Assembly (NCBI GenBank): GCA_016098155.1
Contig: JAAAJB010000075.1
Span: 21,631-85,630, forward strand
Length of the DNA: 64,000 nucleotides
Source of the DNA: Actinomortierella ambigua
Taxonomy: Eukaryota; Mortierellomycota; Mortierellomycetes; Mortierellales; Mortierellaceae
Direction: 5' to 3'
Positions 21,782 to 36,413 of this stretch are shown piece after piece. The stretch's first letter is position 1. Every line of letters starts with the position of its first letter. Below the pieces are notes generated by a model. That model searched no databases and was not told the origin of the DNA. It saw only the letters and a program-made list of their open reading frames with translations. Made by a program: the position numbers and the translations under genes.

Positions 21782-24006
21782 TGTGATTTGGCAATCGTGG
21801 CCATGTCACCAAATCGACAAGCGGGACCCTTATTTTCCACAATTTTAAGCAAAGCTCGTGACTCTCTCCCATGAAAGATGCCCCCGCCCCCCTTCAGTCC
21901 CTCACTTTCTCTTTCTCCTTTGTCAGGGTGATAGACAGTCTGCCAACTTCCACAACTCTTTCCTTTACACCCAACTTTACATTCGCATTCACATTCAACC
22001 TTTTCACCGTTTCTGTCCTGACCACTGCTGGTGGTTTTTCTTGAGTGTCCTCCCCTTCCCTTGCGACAATTTTTATTTCGCTGTGGCCCAGCATACCTTT
22101 TCCAACCCGCTCGCGCATAATTTCGCTCCAGACTCGTTGGGTCTCTTCTCCTCACGTACACGCTGTGCCCTTTTTCGCACTTTTACCTGTTCCTCCGGCT
22201 TGAATGGCTCAAAGGTAATGAACAAGGCTATGTATTATTTTATACAGCTTTCCAGACATACTATCTCCACATCTCCACAGTATTTTATCACAGAGCATCC
22301 TAGTCCATTTTGGTTCGTTCGTTGAGGTGAGGAAGAAGGCCTGTCCCCTCTCCCCCTCCCTTTCCCTCCCTTGGTGGAAGTTGAGAGGTACAAGGCCAAT
22401 GTGTGTGTGTTTGAAGGTGCACAGGCGAGCTTGTTTGCATGTGCGTTCGTGATGCCCTGGGTACAACTTTGCTCAGCTGACTGGGAGCATCAGGGACGGC
22501 GAAGCAGGGGGAAAGGAGGGGAGGGGGAGAGGATTGGTATTTGCTTTGCTTAGACTACCCTTCTATGAATATCCCAATGCCAAACTCACACACTCATCGA
22601 GGAACATGCACACCAACGCTCTCGCACTGTCTTTCTTGTGTCTCAATTGCATGTGTTGTGTGTGTGTATGTGTGTCTAGGGTGCCACAGGCGAACCATCC
22701 ATCTTTTGGACAAAGAAGGGCTTGCCGTGTTAGCAGCAGGCAAGGCAGGAACTTGATCCGGTGGTGGGTGTGTGGAGGGGGAATAAAGCCGCCTGTCACG
22801 AGTACCAAAGACAGTTTTTTTTTTTTTTTTTTTTTGGGAAGTGAATTTGAGCCACAAGAGACTCTTTGCCAACATCCATGATTGAAGTCGTAGCAAGCAG
22901 TTACTGGGTGTGCATACAAGAACAGAGCCGAGAGAGAGAGAGAGAGAGAGAGAGTGAGTGAGTGAGAGAGACAAAAGACTGTGGCATCCCTTTTCCCTCC
23001 TTCATTGCATTCCACACATTCTCCACTCGCACACCACACATTCTCCACTAGCACACTCCATATTCATTCATTCATTCATTCCTCCCTCTGTCCGTCCCTT
23101 TCTCAACAGCAAGAATATCAACAATATCATAAAGTACGCTACGACCCACATTCCCTTCTTCACACTGCCTGCGTCTCTCCCACTCTCACTCTCACTCCCA
23201 CTCCTCTCTCGCTCTCGAGGCTGGAATCCGACGACTCTCTTCCCTCTTTTCTATCGCTCTGTCTTTGACTCTCACACAAAGTGTCTTTGTCTTGTCTTTG
23301 CTCTACGGTCCCCCTCCCCTTTTTGTGTGTGTTGCCTCCTCCCTATTTCTCTGTCCGTGTCGCTCTGCAAAACAAAAGAAAAAGAAAAAGTGGTTGTGGT
23401 GGACAAATGTCTGTGTCCTCCCTCTTCCAACCCTGCGCCCTATTCTCTTCTTTGAACCCACCAGTCCACATTCTCTCCTTCCTGTCACCCATTGACATGT
23501 TCCACCATTAATCATTCTCGTTGGAGGCAAAGAATATAATCAGCTCTTCTCCTTAACGCGACACCTCGTTATCCACACATTCCTCACTCTTACTCTCGCT
23601 CTCTCCCCTCTCTCACTCTTCCTCTCACACACACTCTCTCTCTCTCGCGCTCGCTCTTCATCTTCTTTACATTACATTCATTCTAAACGGCTATTACTTT
23701 CTCATTTTACACTACCTGCTTCAATTCAGTCTGTCTTCCGCTCTCCCACCACGGCCGCCGTCGCCTTCGCCTTGCACGCCCCCTTCCACTACATCGCTCC
23801 ACTCAAAGTCGGCAACTCGCTCAAGACCAACAGTTTCGACTAGACCACTCTCTGCCACTGCCTCCGCTTCCTCTTCATCATCCTCCTCCTCCTCCTCTTC
23901 AAGAACAGGATCGAGACTCTCACACTCCTTATCGGCACCTGTCTCACCTGTTGGTACTTCTTTGGAAGAACTCTATCCATACACTGGCCTTTTCCGCATC
24001 CGTCCA
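21782..24006. promoter_or_regulatory. Divergent region REX / PAS kinase, with pyrimidine-rich leader
   Basis: More than 2 kb lie between the two start codons. From about 23000 to 23900 the plus strand is strongly C/T-rich (CTCTCTC, CACACT, TTCATTC repeats), typical of a long fungal 5' leader. A GA microsatellite is at about 22930-22954 and a T-run at about 22816-22834. The frame of the kinase stays open upstream of its first ATG (see findings). Confidence 0.5.
22930..22954 (+). repeat. GA microsatellite
   Basis: About a dozen GA units followed by GAGT repeats, in the leader region of the PAS kinase gene. Confidence 0.8.
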
Positions 24007-27000
24007 ATGCAGTTTGACCAGCAGCCATCGTCCAATGCCTGCCCAAAAAGTCCTCAGACGGCGCCCATCTCCATCACGTCTTTCGCGCCCTTGTCTTCTT
24101 CCACACAACCACAAAAGCCAGCCATGATGGCTTCTACCTCTGACGAGCTAGCAAAGTTCTCGAACGAGTCGCTGCATTCATTCTCGTTCACGGCAGGCGT
24201 GCACGACAAGAGCTTTGTGGAGGGACGGCGTGGCATCTTCTACCGGTCGATCGACTTTATGAAGCAAAAGATCAAAGGCTGGCAGGTGCCCATCTCCAAC
24301 GTCTTTCCCGTCTCAGCATCCACCACACCAACAGACAGCTTTTCCATCGGAGCCTATCCTTCTCACGCAGCATCGCCAATGTCGTCGGTAGGAGCACCAT
24401 CACCCGACTCTGTCAAGGCTAAATTGAAACGCACCATGACCGACATTCGGATACCTAGCAGCAGCAGTAACGGTGGCGAACCACCAAGGGAGCGATCGGC
24501 ACGACCCTTATCTGTCGCTACTGTCTCGGCAGTCGCCAACTATAGTTCATTACATTCGCCTACACGCTTTGTGCCCCAGAGCCAGGCCATGATCACCACT
24601 GACGAGAATTGGAAGATTGTGATGGCCAACGATATTGCTTCGCTCGTCTTTGGCTTCCATGGATTCGAGTTGGTCTCAATGAACATGCTTGACTTGATTG
24701 CCAGTCCGTACAAGGAGAAGCTGGACAGCATGCTGCGATCGCATGGACCAGCTGACCAGCACGGATCCGAGAACCAGGATATCAGCAAGCAACAGGAACA
24801 TGTTCTTCTCTGCGGAAAAATCGTAAGTAGGACATTGCACATCTCCCTTTCCCACCCCACCCCATTCCATCTACCTCCCCCCCCTCCTCTCTCTCTCTCC
24901 TTCTCCTCCCTCCCCTTCCCGTCAAACAGCCATATCTGAATTTCATTTTCTGGATGACCGCCAATTTCATGTTGAGGGAAAGAGGAAGAGAGTGAGGGCT
25001 AAAAAAATGGCACCCCGCAACGAGTTGATGGACCACGATCAGCAAATTTGTCATTCAGATGCGATTGATAGTCTCCACTTGTTCTATCCTTGCCGTCCTT
25101 TATTCTCCCGTCCCCTTCCTCCCGCTCTCTGTTCGTGCCCCCACTTTTCTTCAGATACCCATAGCATCGACACGGGCCTCAGCTAGCCACAGTGGGCAAG
25201 CTTGTACACGTGTATAGCTGACTACAACGACATCCAAGACGCATGAATGGACGTTCAGAGAAAAAATAGGCTATTTTTCTCGTCCACTTTGTACAGTGAT
25301 GAAGTAGCGCTGGGCTTTTTTTTCCTTTGGGTCATCGAGTCATCTGGTTCCCTTAAATGTGGTTGTTTGACTAGCTGGCTGGTTGGTTGGCCTATGGAGG
25401 CAGAGGCCTATCAAGGCATATTTCAGTCTCCAAGTGCGGGACGATCCACGGCAGAAGCCGGCACATTACCCCACTACGAGACGAGGGGAGATGCACCAGG
25501 ATTCTCAACTTGTCTCGCCTCCTTGACGGAGACGCACGCGATGAAAGGAGGCAGAGCAATTCAAAGGAGTCGGAAAAGGGATTCGGACATGCGCTCTCGT
25601 TCTTTTATACTCCTGCTCCCTTTCCCTTCATGAACACAACCTGGAGAGTAGAAGTGCCCGATCCATTTCGGACGTTTTTTTTCTCCCTTTGGCTCCCTAC
25701 TTTTTTCTCTCTCTCTCTCTCTCTTTGCTCTCCCTCTCTCTGGCCCTCCGTCTATAATACTATACTTTTCTCTTGCGACCCTACATCTTTACGGAGTCCC
25801 TAACTCGATTGATTTCTTCATTACTACTAGATCCGCATTCAAAAACACAACTCCCACTCGGCCGCAGCATCAATATGGCTTAAGCGGAGAACGGACACAA
25901 CGGGCAAGACGGTGTACATTTGGGTGGTTGAGGAGATTGCCGAGTCTGTCGTAACAGCTGTGATATCAAGCTCTGTACGTGTAACCACCACAGGGGCTAT
26001 GCAGGAACATCTGATCTCCCCTCTGACATGCCCGATGTTGTGATCAAATGTGATTAGAACCCAATTGAACTTGTGTAACTAACGCGCATGCGATCTCGTT
26101 TTTTATGCGTCGTTTTTTTAGGGAGAGATCTTGAATATCGAAGGCGCCATCCAAGAATTGTATGGATACGACTTTTTGGAGCTGCTTGGGCGATCCATAA
26201 CCACCCTCATCCCAGGATTAGAGACAATTCAGTCTGTCGACCCAGAGACATCGTTTGCAACCCTTGACGTACATCAAATCAACGTGATCAAGTTCTTCGG
26301 CTCTCGGTCAAAGAACGGGAGCACATTCCCCATTATATGTCGAGTGCTCAACCCATCGGACAATATCGACCCAGAAGCGAACCCCTTTCAGTTTGACTCA
26401 GACCAGATGGATGGGTACCTCTTGCGTATTATCTCGATGCCAGCCATTGCTGGTGTAGTCACTCTGCACGCCAGTGGCATGATCCAGAGCGCTAATACCG
26501 TCTTCACAAAATACCTTTTTGGATACCCGGCAAAAGAGCTGATCGAGAAGAAGGCGATGAGCGACCTGATCCCTCAGTTCGCGCCTATCCTCGAAAAACT
26601 TCTTGAGCCACGGGACGACGCTCTCCCAACAGACCATCTTCACCTCACCGATGGAGCTGTTGTCACAGCCACAATCATTCGACGAACAGCGGCTGAAGTG
26701 CGGAAACCCTCGGTTCTTTCGCCCGACTTCTTTGTAAAGCCCAAGCCGGAGGAGGTGAGCGGAACCCAGGCGTCATCCACCAACAAGCAGACGTCGGCCT
26801 TCAAACGCAACTTTGGCATGTCGTCGCTGATGAAGAAGGACAATCCAGGGTTTATTTCCAACTCGGGCATTGTAGGCCTCCATCGTGATGGGACGCCTCT
26901 GGATATCGACGTTCAGATCCGAATGATTGAGTCACCCCAAGGCCCCATGTTTGCAGTCTGGATCACGTACGACCGTGAGATTAGCTTTGCGCGCGAGCCC

Positions 27001-28430
27001 AATCGGAAGCCACCAACCGTACCAGTAATCGAGCACACACCTGCCACTGTATCGTCGTCAACATCACCCTCACCTCGACCATCGACCCGCACACCATCCT
27101 TCCAGGCTATCGTCAATGGTCCGTCAGGATTGGCCCGCCCTTCTTCCCCGGCTTCGTTTTCATCAACATCCTCGAGCTCACCCACTTCATCCTCCATCTC
27201 TGCCACCTCGACATCTTCCTCCGCGTCTCGGTCATGCTCGTCGTTGTCATCGTCTTCTGTTGCTGATGCTTCGGGGGCTCTTCAAGACATGGAGATTTCG
27301 AATGGCGCAGACCAGGTCGTACCGGACACGGACAAGGGTCGGTCAGGACGCAACCTATCCAACGAGTCCGTGCAATCATCAGGCTCATCGTCGTATGGTT
27401 CGCCCATGTCACCGGCGCCATCGTCTAATTCAACTGTGAGCCTATCATCGGATGAGATGAAGCTCCAGTACTCTGCGGTGACGCACCGTCGCTGCATCAA
27501 CGACTTTGAGATTCTGGATTCGTTGGGCCAGGGAGCATATGGACAAGTAAAGCTTTGCCAGCTCAAAGGCAGCGAGAACAAGGTGGTGATGAAGTATATT
27601 GTCAAGAGTCGCATTCTGGTGGACTGCTGGATGAATGACAAGATCCTTGGCATGATTCCCATGGAGATCCATATCATGCATACGTTGCGCAAGATCCCAC
27701 ACCCAAACATTGTCAGCATGCTTGATTTTTTCGAGGATTCTCAGTACTACTATGTCGAGATGGCGCTGCATGGCACGGGTATGGATCTGTTTGACTACAT
27801 TGAGCTTACACCATACATGACGGAGAACGAGATTCGAGCAATCTTCCGGCAGATTTGCAATGCAGTTCACCACCTACACTCGAACAAGATTGTGCACCGG
27901 GACATTAAGGACGAAAATGTCATTCTGGATCAAGAGGGCAACATCCAACTGATTGATTTCGGCAGTTCGGCCTATCTCCGCGAGGGCAAGAAGTTTGACA
28001 CATTCTGTGGCACTCTCGACTACGCTGCTCCAGAAGTGCTCACAGGCAAGAAATACGAAGGCCGCAAGCAGGACATTTGGGCGCTCGGCATCCTGCTGTA
28101 CACACTCATCTACAAGGAGAACCCATTCTACAACATTGACGAGATTCTGAGTCGGGACCTGCGAGTGCCCTTTGTACTCTCGGAGGGTAGGTGACAACAG
28201 GCGCTCTCTGTTCTAATGGCATTCAAACGGCAGTGCTGTCCCATTTTTTTTCGCGTTCACTTTAAATATAGGATCCTAACTCACCGCCATTTTTCACGGT
28301 TCTCTGTTCACTAGACTCAATTGCCTTGATACGCTGGATGCTGAACCGAGACATCGACCAGCGCCCATGGATTGAGGAGGTGCTCAACCATCCATGGATG
28401 ACTGCCCCAGACCATGCGATGAAGGAGTGA
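24007..28430 (+). CDS. PAS-domain serine/threonine kinase (PASK/Psk1-Psk2 type)
   Basis: Nutrient-sensing kinase that directs glucose partitioning and translation in yeast. Exons 24007-24822, 25831-25974, 26122-28186 and 28315-28430 give 1046 residues from the first in-frame ATG; the true N-terminus may be longer. PAS repeats: NWKIVMANDIASLVFGF from about residue 202, GEILNIEGAIQELYGYDF from 321, and MIQSANTVFTKYLFGYP around 435. A serine-rich linker follows. The kinase domain starts near residue 779 with LGQGAYGQVKLC (glycine loop) and VVMKYI (lysine). The catalytic loop is HRDIKDENVIL (Asp near 914), with DFGSSAYL (Asp near 932), GTLDYAAPEVL and DIWALGILLYTLIY. The ending WIEEVLNHPWM is typical. 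Intron 1 is about 1 kb. All catalytic residues are intact. Confidence 0.94.
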
Positions 28431-31131
<2,701 letters not shown>

Positions 31132-31540
31132 GAGATATCCATAAAAAAACACACGTTGTTGAAAGTAAAAAAACACCCCTAATATTGTCAAGTTCATAAT
31201 ACTTGGAAATGGGCGAATGCCCCTCATAATTTTGTGCTTCAAAAAAAGGTTGTGATTATTGATAACGGCTGATGTACATTTGCTATAAAACATGGTTGAT
31301 GAAAAGGTGATGGGTGGTGGGTGATGGGTGATGGGTGATGGGTGGTGGGTGATGGGTGATGGGTGGTGGGTGATGGGGTTGGTGGTGAAAGTAGAAGGCG
31401 TTGGAGCGTTCTTTTTCGTTGGTGTTGATGGTCTTGTCATACTGGTGGGATAATCTGCCCTGCACTGGCTAATCCCGAGTCTACTCCAGAGCCGTTGATC
31501 GCACCTCTCTTGACAGAACATAGTAAAGACCTCTGTCCTT
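31132..31540. other. Convergent intergenic region with minisatellite
   Basis: The epimerase and the 88-residue gene end towards each other here. The only marked structure is the heptamer array at 31309-31378. Confidence 0.6.
31309..31378 (+). repeat. Heptamer minisatellite (GRTGGGT)10
   Basis: Exactly ten 7-base units, GATGGGT or GGTGGGT, the last ending in G. The order of the variants is A-G-A-A-A-G-A-A-G-A at position 2. Each unit has a GGG, so the G-rich strand could fold into G-quadruplexes. Confidence 0.95.
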
Positions 31541-32143
31541 TTACTTGCGCTTGGCCATGTTCTCAGACTCCTTGATGAGAGTCTCGCGGAAGGCCTTGGC
31601 GAAGATCTGGGCACGGTTGGTGGCTTCGGTGAGCGATGGGGCTAGAGAGGGGAAAAAACCAAATTGGGAAATCCAATGGACAAGGTTTAGTGGTGTTGCA
31701 TGACAGGTCGCTCAACAAAATATGGTGGGTGGAAGCCGACGCACTCTCTCCCAACAGCCTATCATCCCGAATTTTTCGCTGTGGGTTAAAGCCATACCAT
31801 TCTCAGACATCTTGCTGACGTTCCGGTGAGTCTTTGCGGCAAATTCATGGAACTTGGGACTCTTCATGAGCTATTTCGTATGTGTAAGCATAAAAGTTGG
31901 GTTGGGGGCATGGGTGAGTTTCGACATAGATTCTCACAGGGTTGGGGAAGTGAGACGGCGAGATATTCCTTCACCACGGATTTCCAACGATGAATGTTTC
32001 TTGCTTTTCATCCTAGGTTGCCTTTGTCACTTGTCGCCATCCTGACTTACAGTCTCCGTAACAGCCTTGTTGACCCAGAAGTTGACGAGCTTGCTAGAAA
32101 GAGGGAGGTGAACAGGAACAAAGAAAGACTGGTCAGACTCCAT
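31541..32143 (-). CDS. Small conserved-looking protein, 88 residues, function unknown
   Basis: Exons in reading order: 32143-32051, 31870-31798, 31641-31541. The phases agree (0, then 1) and all splice sites are canonical. The product begins MESDQSFFVPVHLPLSSKLV and continues NFWVNKAVTET, then KSPKFHEFAAKTHRNVSKMS, ending in a helix AQIFAKAFRETLIKESENMA with KRK. No signal peptide or clear membrane segment. It is predicted mostly helical by eye, and basic at the end, which would suit a nuclear or mitochondrial protein. I do not recognise the family. It shares a 352-base divergent promoter with the splicing factor CWC21. The clean exon structure makes a real gene very likely. Confidence 0.8.
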
Positions 32144-32495
32144 ATTGTTGTACTATGTATCCAGGTTTATAAAGGGTTGTGGGAGATGCCTGCACTACGT
32201 TCAACGGGGAGAGAAGGATTCAAGCAATAGTGCAATCGACGGATCAGTCACATACCTGAACATGATTGTAAGAGTATGTAAGGTGATGCAGGACGGAAGT
32301 GCGAAGCGAAAGAGGAATCGGAGGATCGTTTGTTAGACCCGCCCACCAACTTGTGACTGCCTATCTTCTGACTCGCCGTGGAAACCAGGCTCCACACCGT
32401 TGTTCTCGCTCTTTCCTTTTCCCTCTTCCCACACTTCTTGCTCATTCGCTCTCAACTTTGCAAGGAAACAAAAAAAAGCATACACTCTCGTCACA
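32144..32495. promoter_or_regulatory. Bidirectional promoter of the 88-residue gene and CWC21
   Basis: Only 352 bases separate two divergent start codons. The CWC21 side has a C/T-rich leader (CTCTTTCCTTTTCCCTCTTCC near 32410). No TATA consensus is visible. Confidence 0.55.
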
Positions 32496-32943
32496 ATGAG
32501 TTACAACGGCATTGGCTTATCAACCCCTCGTGGCTCAGGCACAAACGGCCTTATTTCCAAGAATCGCTCCACCCTGAATTACCGACGCCCCGATTATGGC
32601 AAAGGCAAGGATGAGGAATTCGATGTGCCTCAACAGCGCAAACCCAACCCTGAGCTTGTCGCTTATGAGCAGAAGCGAGCCATCGAGGTCAAATGTGCCA
32701 CCCTGCAGTATGAGCTGGAGGACGAAGGGTAAGGTGTCATCAATAGCAGCCAAGATTATCGTCTTTTTTTATTACTATTATTCTTGCCACCATGATATGA
32801 TCTTTAATCAACGATACTCCGTTATGCTCACCTTTCACATTAGCTTGGACGACGAGGAGATTGAGAAACAAGTTAGCGCCTTGCGGGAGCGGTTAACAGA
32901 GATTCTGAAGAAGGCAACTGAGGAGGCTGCGGCAAGAGCATGA
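32496..32943 (+). CDS. CWC21: Pre-mRNA splicing factor CWC21 (cwf21 domain)
   Basis: Spliceosome component near the catalytic centre, binding Prp8 and Snu114; the N-terminal homologue of SRRM2. Exons 32496-32728 and 32844-32943 give 110 residues. The start MSYNGIGLSTPRGSGTNGLI, followed by KNRSTLNYRRPDY, is the conserved Cwc21/SRRM2 N-terminus. The cwf21 domain follows: KPNPELVAYEQKRAIEVKC, then LQYELEDEG across the intron into LDDEEIEKQVSALRERLTEI. It ends soon after in EAAARA, without the arginine-serine tail of SRRM2, so this is the short fungal form. Confidence 0.95.
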
Positions 32944-33203
32944 AGGAGGCACATTGGTTGACTGGAGCCAGTTTTTGTTCAGGACAGGATAGGGGCGTTA
33001 AGTGATGTCTCCCAAACCCAACCTTGACCCCCAATCATTTTTCAGCCAGATTTTGGACGCTCAGCGGCATCAAACTTCTACCCACACAATGTACTATAGC
33101 CGATAAAAAAATCGTTTTGTTCTATTTCTATGTTTATGACTACACCACACGTTTCGTGTGAGTTCGAGCTTTTTTTTTTTCGTTGACGCCGCACAATCCT
33201 TGC

Positions 33204-35392
33204 TCAGAGATCCCGCGCAAGCTGATCTTCTGCCAGGTTCAAAGTTCTCCATCGGGACCGGTAATCGTCCCAGTTGATGTAAGCACCACACATCCGCCGC
33301 TTGCCCGTGAACGACGAACGGCCATGAAGGACGCGCCAGTTGTCAAAGATGATGACGGTACCCGGTTCGAACTTCGTCCACAGCTCGTGTCGCTTGTCCG
33401 TGAGGATCTTGTTCCAGTCAAACAAGGCATCGTACAGTTGCTCGACTTGGTTGGAGCTCAGGTGATTGATCGTGGATCGGTCGTCGTTGTTGAACCGGAT
33501 CTGCACTAGTTCCCCCGTGAACGGATCGTGCTTCAGAATCGGATTCCGGCGAGGAGTAGGAACAATATGGGTACCCTTGTCGCCCGCGCAGTGTGCCCCG
33601 ATGGACAGTGTCGAGAGTGTTTGATACGATTCCGGGTGCTTCTCCTTCAGTACTTGAGCACATTGTAATCCGTCCACTAGCAAGTTGTCGCCGCCATTGC
33701 CGTCATGGTACAGCATATGGAACATCTGCAAGCTATTTTCACACAGAAAGCCACAAGAAGAACTAGAGGAGTGAATGGATCATCCTTTGATATTTCTCGC
33801 AGATCGATAAACCCCCCGGTTTTCAAAGTAAAATACGCTACCCGCACGGATCAGTAAAGTAGGTGTTGTCAGTGTGTGCGCCAAGGGCAATGTCGGTGTA
33901 CGCTGTGTCGCCATGACCAAGATCCGATGTAAAGTCCCAGAATCCTCCATAGTGCGTCTCGCGGATAAATGCGATGCGCTGAGCAAGCTTCTCGGTGGCT
34001 TCTGTCGAGACAGGGACTTTGTTCACCATTGAAAATCCATAGACATGCTAGGTGTTGTGATTGTAGAACCAGCAAAACGGTCAGTACCCTTCTAATGAGG
34101 CAAGCATATGGCCAATCTGATCCAGCTCGGCGGAAGAGAGACACCTACAATGTTATTCAGCCATTTGGCGAGACCCTCCTTGGTCTCCATCACCTCTCCA
34201 AACTCGACCTGAGGCAGATTCTCCCTGATAGAAATATCCCAAGAGATCTTTCTAAAAATTCAGAGAGGAGAAAACCAAAAAAAGGAGGGGGAGGGAGAGT
34301 GCATTAATGGTCAAATCATCTACTTGAACAACACGTGAAAAAAAACCCGAAAGAAAAGGAGAGCGCTTACGGATCACCCTCAGGTCTGAAAGGGTTGACA
34401 AGTTTTGGATCGTATGAATGTGTCCGGAGCCACTCATGGTCATAGTGACTCTTATGGCCGTCGGTCCCTAGTTTCCGAGAATCCCGTCGACCGAAAAAGG
34501 TATAAGTCAAACACTCTGAAAAGAAAACATATGTGTGAGGAGATGAAGTTGAGTCCTGCTGATACACATACAGACAATGTCGACGCCCTTGGTGGTAGAC
34601 TCGATCGACGCAGGTTGGACATCGCGGGGAATCTACCCATTGGAAGAGAAAAAATGTGTATCTGTTAAAATTCGTTCCTCAATTTTTTTTTCGGCTCGTC
34701 TGTTTTTGGTGACGATCTTTGTTTCCTCCAATAACCACATCACATCATTTCCATACCTGGAATGTATTAAACAGACGCTGCTTGGTCACGGTGTGATAGC
34801 ACTCTGGACAATGACAATGGTCTCGAAGCCAAAAGTTGTGGCTATATTATTACAAGAAAGCACCATTCCCGCCACCAAGCACAACCGGGGAACCCGTGAG
34901 AATAATTAGACAACCACTAAGGTTTTTTTTTTTGATGCTGGAGAGGGTAAGCGGGTGGAGACGGGGAGGACTTACAATCTACTCGACTTGCCATCGTTCC
35001 ACTTGACTTGCACCTTGTTGTCATTCACAGTGGCAGATCCGCTAGACACGGCTCTTGCCACGCTCGCAGTCTAGATGTTGTACAAGAAAAAAAAACACAC
35101 AAGAGAAAGGTGAAACAATACAACGTGAGGAAGATTGGGAAACCAACACACATTCTTCCTCCCCCCTCTCCCCCCCCCAACTTCCCCCATATTGCCCACA
35201 TGGCAGAAAAATAGTCCATATAGGCAGTATGGAGGTGAGGAACGAGGGAGGGGGTGAGGACGGGGAGAGCGAGTGAAAGAGAAAGCAAAGGGGGTAGATG
35301 CATACCGAAGAAAATGCCTTGGCCCCCTGGATCCACAGGGATGGAGACGATTGCACGGCGATACGCTGCACCTGTGGACGCAGAGCCAACAT
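33204..35392 (-). CDS. Trimethyllysine dioxygenase, mitochondrial (carnitine biosynthesis)
   Basis: Fe(II)/2-oxoglutarate enzyme that hydroxylates trimethyllysine, the first step of carnitine synthesis. Exons in reading order: 35392-35306, 35070-34976, 34841-34757, 34632-34572, 34467-34371, 34251-34149, 34047-33842, 33732-33204, giving 420 residues, all GT-AG and phase-consistent. The first exon (MLALRPQVQRIAVQSSPSLW) looks like a mitochondrial targeting peptide. The N-terminal GBBH-like domain has VKWNDGKSSRF, FWLRDHCHCPECYH (zinc ligands) and VDIVWTDGHKSHYDHEWL. The catalytic domain has RIAFIRETHYGGFWDFTSDL, GAHTDNTYF (HxD iron ligands) and the distal His in NWRVLHGRSSFTGKRRMCG. The HYGG and YINWDDYRSRW words point to TMLD rather than butyrobetaine dioxygenase. 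Neurospora cbs-1 is the closest I recall. Confidence 0.93.
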
Positions 35393-35949
35393 GCTTGAGT
35401 GGATCAACCTATTTGCGCAGATGGGGGGACAACACCCACGTTGTTCAGCACGAGGGTTAAATAGATATGAGGCAGGTGTTACGGAGCAAGTAGCATGCAT
35501 GCCACGAGCGAGTGACATACAAAGGGGAGAGGTACCTCTGTGAGACTGCTCTGGCAGGAGAAAGGATTCGAGGAAGCATGTGGTGCATGGTAAGTAATGG
35601 AGGAATGAGACCCAAGGCTGATGGGATGGACAAAAAAAAAGAAAAAAGTGGGTGAAACGCACGGTTATACCGGCCGTTGGAAAAGTTGCGACCTCACGTG
35701 TTCGGTACCAGCCAGACAATCGTAGGGCGATCTGTCATCAAGGGTACCCCGGAGCAAAATAGAATCGCGCACTTGCAGTGATTTCTTTCCACTCTTCCTC
35801 CACACTTTGCACCCTGATCGAGTCGATCGACCCAAAGTGCTCTCATTGTGTGTGTCCATGAAACCGCTGTTGAAGAGAGAGAGGCCCTCGCGAGGCATTT
35901 TGGATACAGCACGGATCTCTCCCCTCAAAGGTTGGGAGGACTCATGCTA
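35393..35949. promoter_or_regulatory. Upstream region of the TMLD gene
   Basis: This 557-base stretch lies between the TMLD start and the end of the putative small gene. A minus-strand frame (35665-35928) shows no family features and I do not support it as a gene. Confidence 0.45.
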
Positions 35950-36117
35950 TCATAGTGAGTGCATAAATTGGCTGATCGCGTCCTCTTCAGGAATGAGACG
36001 GTCCCAAATGATCAAGACGCGACATGGAGCACGGACATCGGCAGCCTTGTGGAGCAACTCTGGATTTGCACGAATCATTACAACTCCAGTAGGATTTATC
36101 CAGGGAAGGGGTAGAGA

Positions 36118-36156
<39 letters not shown>

Positions 36157-36413
36157 GCGTGTATGGAAAAGACATTATTGAGTGATGGCCTTGGAGGGTG
36201 GCTCGAAGACAGGAAAAAAAAAAGGAGACAGAGTACAAATAGGATACTTTCGTGCCCTGCACATGGAGCACAGGATTGGTTGACCCCATTTGCAAGTTCT
36301 TCCGTCTCGCTCTCTTCTTTTCTTTCCATGGATCTCGGTTTGCACTGTAGCCGACAGCTCTGAGCGTCTCCTACGCTGGCTAGGAGAGGGGTCGAGATGA
36401 CGATGGCCAGCAT
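35950..36413 (-). CDS. Putative small secreted protein, 99 residues
   Basis: Proposed exons in reading order: 36413-36248 and 36083-35950, joined in phase. The first begins MLAIVISTPLLASVGDAQS, which looks like a signal peptide with a small-residue cleavage site, then CRLQC and QSCAPCAGHE. The second is clearly protein-like: MIRANPELLHKAADVRAPCR, then VLIIWDRLIPEEDA and MHSL before TGA. The donor is GAAA|GTATCC; the acceptor is TGGAG|TT, weak, with the CT tract of the 36122-36151 repeat (CT on this strand) in the intron. The signal peptide lacks a positive charge. Four to five cysteines remain in the mature part. I recognise no family. The second exon is the firmer part; the first could be replaced by another upstream exon. 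Confidence 0.35.
36122..36151 (+). repeat. GA microsatellite
   Basis: About 15 GA units; read on the other strand it is the CT tract of the intron in the putative small secreted protein gene. Confidence 0.85.

Noticed and set aside
34371..34515. Longer version of TMLD exon 5 starting at 34515
   Set aside because: The acceptor TTTTCAG would create TAG at the junction. The acceptor ending at 34468 gives VWTDGHKSHY, which fits the family.
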